A stretch of 64,000 bases of DNA, taken from Campylobacter volucris. GTDB lineage: Bacteria > Campylobacterota > Campylobacteria > Campylobacterales > Campylobacteraceae. Made by a program: the position numbers and the translations under genes. Within the stretch, counting starts at the first letter, position 1; the number at the start of each line of letters is the position of its first letter. The notes beneath the pieces are model-generated. The model was not told the origin of the DNA and ran no database searches. It saw only the letters and a list, made by a program, of their open reading frames with translations. Shown piece after piece: positions 58,451 through 64,000 of this stretch. The DNA is taken from contig NZ_CP043428.1 of the NCBI RefSeq assembly GCF_008245045.1, positions 1,240,001 through 1,304,000 on the forward strand, in the 5' to 3' direction.

Positions 58451-59454
58451 TACGCCTTATTTTAGACACAGATATAGGTAATGGTATTATAGGAGCTAAC
58501 ACCGATGATGGTTTAGCTCTTGGGCTAATTTTAGCTTCTAAAGAAATCAAACTTGAAATGATTAGCACTGTTAGTGGTAATGTTCAGGCAAAAATTGCTT
58601 ATAGCGTGGCTAAAAATTTATTAGAAAAATTAAATTTAAACATACCTTTATATTTAGGGGCTAATGAAACTTTATGCGAAGATAGTAATTTTTGGAGACA
58701 AAGATTAGATAATAGTGCTAAAAATTTTAATCTTACTCATCTTTGGGATGAGATTAGGCCTATTAAAATTTTAGATAATATCACTCCAAATGCTTGTTTA
58801 AAAATGGGAGAATTAATCACAAAATATCCTAATGAAATTTCAATTTGTGCTATAGGACCTTTAACAAATATTGCTATGGCAATGAGATTATTTGAAAATT
58901 TTGATACCAATGTAAAAGAAATTTTCATCATGGGCGGAAGTTTTGATATGCCCTATTATACTAAAGATACAAATTTTGGCTTTGATCCTGAAGCTGCAAA
59001 CATAGTTTTAAATTCTAAAGCAAAGATCACTTTAGTGCCATATAATGCTACCATGCAAACTCTACTTACACATAAAGATTTAAATTCTTTAAAAGACCAA
59101 AATCCTCTTTGTAATTTTTTAGTGCAGACTTTAAAAGTTTGGATCGATTATGCAAGCAAAACAAGAGGCACTAATGGCACTTGGATACACGATGCTTTAA
59201 CGATTGCTTATATGATTGACCCTAGCTTGGCTAGTTTTGAAGAATATTTTGTCGATGTCATTTGTGATAGCTCTTTAGCAAGAGGAAATTCTATCAGATG
59301 CTTAAAAGATGCTAAAATGAATTTAGTAAATTCTTATAAAAAAACCACTATAAAAGTTTTAAACGATGTTGATAATGACAAACTTTTAAAACTTATAAAA
59401 ACAAGACTTTCAAATGGAATTTGCTATGAAAATTACAAAAATATAACGGGTTAA
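58447..59454 (+). CDS. Inosine-uridine-preferring nucleoside hydrolase family protein
   Basis: 335 residues. The calcium-binding Asp cluster at the N-terminus is DTDIGNGIIGANTDDG, an insertion-bearing variant of the canonical DTDPGxDD. Later landmarks are GPLTNIAMA, IMGGSF and WIHDALTIAYM. It splits nucleosides to base and ribose. The start overlaps the MFS stop by 4 bp, so transport and hydrolysis seem linked. The 3' end overlaps the opposite gene by 45 bp. Confidence 0.88.
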   Translation: MIRLILDTDIGNGIIGANTDDGLALGLILASKEIKLEMISTVSGNVQAKIAYSVAKNLLEKLNLNIPLYLGANETLCEDSNFWRQRLDNSAKNFNLTHLWDEIRPIKILDNITPNACLKMGELITKYPNEISICAIGPLTNIAMAMRLFENFDTNVKEIFIMGGSFDMPYYTKDTNFGFDPEAANIVLNSKAKITLVPYNATMQTLLTHKDLNSLKDQNPLCNFLVQTLKVWIDYASKTRGTNGTWIHDALTIAYMIDPSLASFEEYFVDVICDSSLARGNSIRCLKDAKMNLVNSYKKTTIKVLNDVDNDKLLKLIKTRLSNGICYENYKNITG

Positions 59455-59853
59455 TTTTCCTAAAGCTATAAAAACACAAGATTTTAAAAAAGAATATTTA
59501 GCAAAACCAAGTCCTAATGAAAAAATATCACCTACCACAGGCAAAAAAGTAAAAAAAGCATACAAAAAACCAAATTTTTTAAAATTTGCATTGAATTTGT
59601 CTAATTTCTCGATGGAATTTTTAAAATATTTTTCTAAAATTTGACTCTTACCAAAATACGCTAGGGCATAAGTGCTTAAACTTCCTAAAGTATTTGCCAA
59701 AGTTGCCACAAAAAGAACACAATAAATATTAAAATCTAATTTTACAAAAGCTATTACAAAAGCTTCACTAGCCATAGGCAAAAGAGTGCTTGATAAAAAA
59801 CTTACTATAAAAAGCCCTATATAACTAATATCACTATATAAAAATTCAAACAC
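59410..59853 (-). CDS. Small DedA/YqaA-like membrane protein
   Basis: 147 residues with four hydrophobic stretches. The pattern SSTLLPMASEAFVIAF near the N-terminus and FFTFLPVVGDIFSLGLG fits the SNARE-associated/YqaA subset of DedA-like proteins. Function is unknown, and a role in lipid transport or membrane homeostasis is only by analogy. The stop lies inside the end of the nucleoside hydrolase gene on the other strand. Confidence 0.75.
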   Translation of the reverse strand: MFEFLYSDISYIGLFIVSFLSSTLLPMASEAFVIAFVKLDFNIYCVLFVATLANTLGSLSTYALAYFGKSQILEKYFKNSIEKLDKFNANFKKFGFLYAFFTFLPVVGDIFSLGLGFAKYSFLKSCVFIALGKLTRYIFVIFIANSI

Positions 59854-59976
59854 TTTTGCTAACTTTCATCTATAAAATAATTTTATTTTTATTTTATGAT
59901 TTAAATTTAAATCTTTTTTAATCATATTTACTTTACAATGAAAATGCTTTAAGCAAATTTTATTAAGGAAACTTAC

Positions 59977-60048
59977 ATGGAAAGGGAAATATTTTTTAAA
60001 ACAATTTTAGATTTCAAATCTTTTCAAGCTCTTCTTTCTTGGCGTTAA
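59977..60048 (+). CDS. Possible 23-residue leader peptide before trpB
   Basis: ATG 59977 has AAGGA 7 nt upstream, an ideal ribosome site. The peptide is MEREIFFKTILDFK..LSWR, with one Trp two codons before the stop. An adjacent GGCGTTAAGCC can fold as a small hairpin across the stop. It lies 94 bp before trpB with nothing else between. The rest of the 289-bp spacer (59854-60142) is AT-rich with no gene I can see. A lone trp codon is a weaker signal than tandem Trp codons of classical leaders. Confidence 0.55.
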   Translation: MEREIFFKTILDFKSFQALLSWR

Positions 60049-60142
60049 GCCTACTACTGCATTTTAATTTCAATTTATTTTTTATTGTCTGATTTTAGTT
60101 GATCTTTTGATCTTAGTTTATTTTTAAATTTAAGGAATAACT

Positions 60143-61318
60143 ATGAAAAAATATTATGGAAAATTTGGCGGACAATTTGTCCCAAATGAAGTAAAAATAG
60201 CATTAGATGAAGTAGAAAAAGCTTTTTTAAAACTAAAAAATGATAAAGAATTTAAACAAGAATTGCAATATCTTCTAAAAACCTATGTTGGAAGACCAAC
60301 ACCTTTATATCATGCAAAAAATTTAAGCAAACATTATAAACACGAAATATACCTAAAAAGAGAAGACTTAACACATACTGGAGCTCATAAAATCAACAAT
60401 GCTTTAGCCCAAGCTTTAATAGCTAAAAAAATGAACAAGAAAAAAATCATCGCAGAAACTGGAGCAGGACAACACGGACTTGCAACAGCGACTGCAGCTG
60501 CACTTTTGGGATTAGAATGTGAAATTTTTATGGGGGCTACTGATGTCCAAAGACAAGCTTTAAATGTCTATAAAATGGAACTTTTAGGAGCCAAAGTTAA
60601 TGCTATAACAAAAGGCAGAAAAACACTAAGTGATGCAGTTGATGAGGCTTTAAATTTTTGGGTTAAAAATACAAAAGATGTATTTTATGTAGTAGGAAGT
60701 GCAGTTGGGCCTTATCCTTATCCGCAAATTGTAACGCATTTTCAAAGTATCATTGGTAAAGAATGCAAAGTGCAACTTAAAAAAATCAATCAAAAAGTTG
60801 ACTACATCGTAGCAGCTACTGGAGGAGGTAGTAATGCAGCTGGAATTTTTCATGCTTTTTTAAAAGATAAAAAAGTAAAACTTATAGGGGTTGAAGCAGC
60901 AGGATTAGGCAAAGATACTCCTTATCACGCAGCAACTCTTACAAAAGGAAAAATAGGAATCATTCATGGAATGCAAACTAAAGTTTTACAAAATGATCAA
61001 GGAGAAATTTCACATACCTTTAGCATCTCTGCTGGACTTGATTACCCTGGAATTGGACCATTGCATGCATATTTACAAGAAAGCAAAAGGGCAAATTATT
61101 ATGCTATTAATGATGATGAGTGTATAAATGCTTTAAAATTATTATGCAAAAAAGAAGGTATCATACCTGCTATTGAAAGTTCTCATGCTTTAGCTTACTT
61201 AGATAAATTATGCCCTAGTTTAAAGAAAAAAAGCACTATAGTGGTAAATTTATCAGGAAGAGGAGATAAAGATATGCAAAGTGTTTATGAGTACAAAAAG
61301 GGTCAAATTTATGGTTAA
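60143..61318 (+). CDS. trpB: Tryptophan synthase beta chain, without a neighbouring trpA
   Basis: 391 residues, TrpB1 type. PLP lysine K83 in THTGAHKINNA, then ETGAGQHG and the phosphate-binding GGGSNAAG. It normally makes Trp from indole and serine in complex with TrpA. No trpA, trpC, trpD, trpE or trpF is adjacent. It may salvage indole or pair with a distant trpA. Ribosome site TAAGGA, about 8 nt upstream. Confidence 0.93.
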   Translation: MKKYYGKFGGQFVPNEVKIALDEVEKAFLKLKNDKEFKQELQYLLKTYVGRPTPLYHAKNLSKHYKHEIYLKREDLTHTGAHKINNALAQALIAKKMNKKKIIAETGAGQHGLATATAAALLGLECEIFMGATDVQRQALNVYKMELLGAKVNAITKGRKTLSDAVDEALNFWVKNTKDVFYVVGSAVGPYPYPQIVTHFQSIIGKECKVQLKKINQKVDYIVAATGGGSNAAGIFHAFLKDKKVKLIGVEAAGLGKDTPYHAATLTKGKIGIIHGMQTKVLQNDQGEISHTFSISAGLDYPGIGPLHAYLQESKRANYYAINDDECINALKLLCKKEGIIPAIESSHALAYLDKLCPSLKKKSTIVVNLSGRGDKDMQSVYEYKKGQIYG

Positions 61319-61409
61319 TAAATAAATAATATTTTCTCCTTTTAATTAAGAAAAATTTAATATATTTTAAATTAAATTTCGATTTAAATTTTAATTCAAA
61401 GGAGAATTT

Positions 61410-61577
61410 TTGGAATTTACAATACTTATCTTACTTGCAACTTCTATATTACTCATACTTATAAAACCTGAAAAAGAAAAGTTAATATTTGGAATTTTTC
61501 TATGCGGAGCTTGTTTAAACTGCTTGATGTATCTAATAGCAAGTTTTAATTCTATACTTCCTAGTGGAAATTGGTAA
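61410..61577 (+). CDS. dba: Dba, small membrane protein coupled to DsbI
   Basis: 55 residues, starting at TTG 61410 with AAAGGAG 6-7 nt upstream; too short for many gene finders. It has two hydrophobic stretches (LILLATSILLILI and LIFGIFLCGACLNC) and ends PSGNW. It is 9 bp upstream of dsbI. In C. jejuni, dba lies before dsbI and its translation is needed for DsbI production. Position and size fit well. Confidence 0.85.
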   Translation: MEFTILILLATSILLILIKPEKEKLIFGIFLCGACLNCLMYLIASFNSILPSGNW

Positions 61578-61586
61578 GGAGTAAAA

Positions 61587-63176
61587 ATGAATACATATTT
61601 AAATAAAAATGATCAATACTTTTACCTATTTATGACCACTGCTATTTTACTTATATTAGCCATACCAGTTGGATTTGCTAATATGTATTTGGGATATTTT
61701 CATAACGAATCACCTTGCACTCTTTGTTGGTTTGAGCGTATTGGTATGATTGTAATTGGTATTTTAGGAATGTTTATTTTACGATATGGCCCTCAGATTA
61801 AATACATAGTTTGTGTATTTTTATTTGCGGGATATGGAATTTATATGGGCGTGCGACACACAGCAAGCTGGTGGCAAAGAGATATTGGTATAGGTCTTGG
61901 AGATAAATTAGTTGGAGCTCATACTTATACTTGGGCTGTTGTGGTTTATTGGTGTGTTGTAGTTGTAATGGGACTTGCTTTACTTTTTATAAGAAAAAAT
62001 AGCTCAATGATGCAAGATCTTTCAAGCGAAGAAATCAAAATAAAAAAATTAAACAAGTATTCTAAATTTGTTATTGTTATATCTTTTGTAGTAGTTTGTT
62101 CTAATGCATTTCAAGCTTTAATTATAAATGGTTTGCCTCCATATACAGGAAAATCAAACCCTGATCGTTTGACATTTGATATGAGTATCATGAGTAAAAC
62201 TTGGACTACAGAAGTTTGGAGTAGGCTTGCTCATTTTGATTTATTTGGTAAAAATGTTCCTGAAGAAGTTTTCATTAAAGACTTAGTTGAGCCAAAAGAT
62301 TTAACATTTGACAAAAATATCTCTAATGGAGCTTTTGAAATCACAAAAAACATACAAGCTTTAAATGAAAATTTCGAAATAAAAATACCAGAACTTCAAA
62401 AATATAAGCATATCAATGCTATTGTTTATGATAAGATCAACGATGAATTTGTTTTAATTTCAAATGAAATGGCGCTTGCTTATACAAAAGATTTTAATAC
62501 AGCTACAAATTTTGCATTATTTGATAAAACAAATGGATATGATATGAGATATATTGTAGATGGAACTTTTGTTGGAGATAAAGTCATCATAGGAGCTTAT
62601 AATAAAACATTTAGTGGCACTCAAAAAACTGACAAGCAAATTGATCCTATGCTTGAATGGCAAACTTTTAAAGAAACTAGTGGAAATATATCTCCTGCGT
62701 TTTTTACGAAAAAAAATGATTGGTATGAACCATCAAGAAAATATATCTTAACCATTAGAGCAAAACAAAATTATGTTCATGCTTATGCAAATGATGGAGA
62801 GTATTTATATCTAATTTCAACACCAAATAAATTTAGTAAAAAACTCATTTTATCTTATGCTAGCACTAAAGATTATTTACTAAGTGGAGAAAAAGTTTTA
62901 AGTGTTGGAGATGATTTAAAGCTTAAAGAAAATAAAAATATCAATGATTATTATATAGTTGGAGCTGAGATAGTCAAAGATAAAATGCTTGCATTGAGTT
63001 TGCGTTATAATACTTTTCTTGTAATTGATTATAAAAACGCAAAAATCATTGATGCTTATGGCGTAGAAGGATTAGAAAATCCAAAATCCTTTACTATTAA
63101 AAATGACACACTTTATATACTCGATCGCACTAGTGATAAAAAAGATATCATAAAAACTTACAAAAATCCTTTATAA
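61587..63176 (+). CDS. dsbI: DsbI, DsbB-like thiol oxidase with a periplasmic domain
   Basis: 529 residues. The N-terminal part has four or five membrane segments and the quinone-linked cysteines in SPCTLCWFERIG. A C-terminal soluble domain of about 300 residues with repeated short strand motifs (probably a beta-propeller) is periplasmic. This architecture is specific to Epsilonproteobacterial DsbI. It reoxidises a DsbA-type partner using quinone. A 9-bp gap follows dba and a hairpin follows the stop. Confidence 0.93.
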   Translation: MNTYLNKNDQYFYLFMTTAILLILAIPVGFANMYLGYFHNESPCTLCWFERIGMIVIGILGMFILRYGPQIKYIVCVFLFAGYGIYMGVRHTASWWQRDIGIGLGDKLVGAHTYTWAVVVYWCVVVVMGLALLFIRKNSSMMQDLSSEEIKIKKLNKYSKFVIVISFVVVCSNAFQALIINGLPPYTGKSNPDRLTFDMSIMSKTWTTEVWSRLAHFDLFGKNVPEEVFIKDLVEPKDLTFDKNISNGAFEITKNIQALNENFEIKIPELQKYKHINAIVYDKINDEFVLISNEMALAYTKDFNTATNFALFDKTNGYDMRYIVDGTFVGDKVIIGAYNKTFSGTQKTDKQIDPMLEWQTFKETSGNISPAFFTKKNDWYEPSRKYILTIRAKQNYVHAYANDGEYLYLISTPNKFSKKLILSYASTKDYLLSGEKVLSVGDDLKLKENKNINDYYIVGAEIVKDKMLALSLRYNTFLVIDYKNAKIIDAYGVEGLENPKSFTIKNDTLYILDRTSDKKDIIKTYKNPL

Positions 63177-63196
63177 CCCTGCTAAACATAGCAGGG
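63177..63196 (+). terminator. Hairpin directly after dsbI
   Basis: Eight-bp GC-rich stem CCCTGCTA (63177-63184) with TAGCAGGG (63189-63196), loop AACA, starting at the base after the stop codon. An A-run, not a T-run, follows, so it may act as a transcript-stabilising stem or a Rho-linked terminator. Confidence 0.6.
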
Positions 63197-63284
63197 CTTA
63201 AAAAATTAATTATTTTAATAATATAAATTGTAATTTAAATTATAAATTTATATAATTGAAAAAAATTAAAAAAAAGGATTAATT

Positions 63285-63665
63285 ATGCTTAAAATCATTT
63301 TATTTTTGTTTTTAGTGTTTGGAGTGTCTTATGCAGATAAGATAGATGATCTAGAAAACTCATGCGATAAAGGGGAAGCAAAAGCTTGTAGAGATTTAGC
63401 CTATATGTATGAAGAAGGGCGAGGTAAAGTTTATAAAAATAAATACAAAGCCATTAAATTTTATAAAGAAGCTTGCGATAAAAACGATGCAACTGCTTGT
63501 AATAGATTAGGAGTTATTTATCGAGATGGTATTAATGTGAAAAAAAGCTATTTTAAAGCTAAAAAATACTTTGATAAAGCTTGTGATTTAGGTAATGATA
63601 TGGGTTGTATTTGGGAAAGAAAACTTCAAAAAGATAAAATAGAAGACATACTAGATGGCAAATAA
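63285..63665 (+). CDS. Secreted Sel1-repeat, cysteine-rich (Hcp-like) protein
   Basis: 126 residues. Signal peptide (MLKIILFLFLVFGVSYA) and two to three Sel1/TPR-like repeats (ACRDLAYMYEEGRG, ACNRLGVIYRDG), with Cys pairs at each repeat end (CDKGEAKAC, CDKNDATAC, CDLGNDMGC). Each pair probably forms a disulfide as in Helicobacter Hcp proteins. Function unknown. The dsbI next door would supply oxidising power. Ribosome site AAAAAGGA. Confidence 0.85.
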   Translation: MLKIILFLFLVFGVSYADKIDDLENSCDKGEAKACRDLAYMYEEGRGKVYKNKYKAIKFYKEACDKNDATACNRLGVIYRDGINVKKSYFKAKKYFDKACDLGNDMGCIWERKLQKDKIEDILDGK

Positions 63666-63670
63666 ATACA

Positions 63671-63705
63671 AACTATGCTTAAAAAAATTAAGCATAGTTA
63701 TTTTT
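63671..63705 (+). terminator. Strong terminator after the Sel1/Hcp-like gene, shared with uvrA
   Basis: Perfect 12-bp stem AACTATGCTTAA (63671-63682) with TTAAGCATAGTT (63688-63699), 5-nt loop, then ATTTTTA. The uvrA stop (63688-63690) lies in the right arm, so it may serve both convergent genes. Confidence 0.8.
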
Positions 63706-64000
63706 ATCCTTAAACTCTAAATTTAAATAATATCCTGTATAAGAACCACTTTTTTTATGATTTTTAGCTAATTCTTCTGCGCTTCCTTGTGCAATGACTT
63801 TACCGCCTTTAACACCACCTTCTGGCCCCATATCTATAATATAATCAGCATTTTTAATCACATCTAAATTATGTTCTATTACAAAAACACTATTTCCAAG
63901 ATCTACCAAATGTTGCAAAACCAAAACAAGTTTATTTACATCTTCAAAATGAAGTCCTGTAGTAGGCTCATCTAAAATATATAAAGTTTTTCCCGTATCG
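63688..64000 (-). CDS. uvrA: Excinuclease ABC subunit A, C-terminal part only
   Basis: The frame is open to the right edge, so only the last 104 residues are visible. The ABC signature end [15 protein letters not shown] (Walker B) and [23 protein letters not shown] identify the C-terminal ATPase of UvrA. The ATG at 63924 is internal. It recognises DNA damage with UvrB. Confidence 0.95.
   Translation of the reverse strand, partial: DTGKTLYILDEPTTGLHFEDVNKLVLVLQHLVDLGNSVFVIEHNLDVIKNADYIIDMGPEGGVKGGKVIAQGSAEELAKNHKKSGSYTGYYLNLEFKDKNNYA

Overview
The window is about 64 kb of a low-GC epsilonproteobacterial chromosome. Gene content and order point to Campylobacter. The order gltX-mez-upp-mqnA, SurA-like PPIase, accCB, dcd, pseB-pseC matches the C. 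jejuni Cj1285c-Cj1294 order as I know it. So does fabH-plsX-rpmF-yceD-ndk-fdxA/ahpC-flhB-motBA-polA-MFS, allowing for some shuffling. These blocks sit next to selAB and dba-dsbI, which lie elsewhere in C. jejuni, so I favour a C. lari-group or related species. I cannot fix the species from the sequence alone.

Layout. (1) 0-11.3 kb is core: selA (5' cut off by the window edge) and selB, a DsbC-like protein and a lipoprotein, then a minus-strand run gltX-mez-upp-mqnA, a SurA-like chaperone, accBC and dcd. (2) 11.3-44.1 kb is a very large flagellin-glycosylation locus. It opens with pseB-pseC behind a sigma-28-like promoter and ends with pseF, maf, pseG, a double-domain pseH and a minus-strand pseA-hisH-hisF set. 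Between these lies about 23 kb of accessory genes: two near-identical DUF4910 genes, two AAC(3)-fold acyltransferases, three DUF2920 ('617 family') proteins, four small acyl carrier proteins, two methyltransferases, a VOC protein, an FkbH-like glyceryl-ACP synthase, a KAS III homologue, two ANL adenylating enzymes, a GNAT, a broken formyltransferase, an SDR and a CDP-alcohol phosphotransferase. There is also a compact operon ACP-CysC-Sat-pyruvate kinase-like-antiporter. Seven 9-bp G/C tracts mark this region as phase-variable. (3) 44-64 kb is core again: a TauE/SafE permease, flhB, a chemoreceptor, ahpC/fdxA, ndk-yceD-rpmF-plsX-fabH, motAB, polA, an MFS transporter with an in-frame TGA plus a nucleoside hydrolase, a DedA-like protein, a lone trpB behind a possible leader peptide, dba-dsbI, a Sel1/Hcp-like secreted protein and the 3' end of uvrA.

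How the genes work together. PseB, C, H, G and F make CMP-pseudaminic acid (PseI is not in the window). PseA with its HisH/HisF partners makes the acetamidino form, and Maf is the probable flagellin glycosyltransferase. The accessory block appears to make acyl groups on carrier proteins and put them on the sugar. FkbH, ACPs, two methyltransferases and KAS III fit a di-O-methylglyceryl pathway, and the C. jejuni relative of the DUF4910 gene (Cj1295) is linked to that modification. A second set (ANL-GNAT-formyltransferase) and a third (ANL-SDR-ACP) would supply other groups.

Most worth following up: the CysC-Sat-PK-like-antiporter operon, which implies sulfate or a similar oxyanion being activated inside a glycan-decoration locus with no sulfate-reduction genes nearby; the two disrupted phase-variable genes (VOC, formyltransferase); the tandem DUF4910 duplication; the fused double GNAT PseH; the CDP-alcohol phosphotransferase; and the TGA codon in the MFS gene. 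No rRNA, tRNA, CRISPR array, insertion sequence or prophage was recognised.
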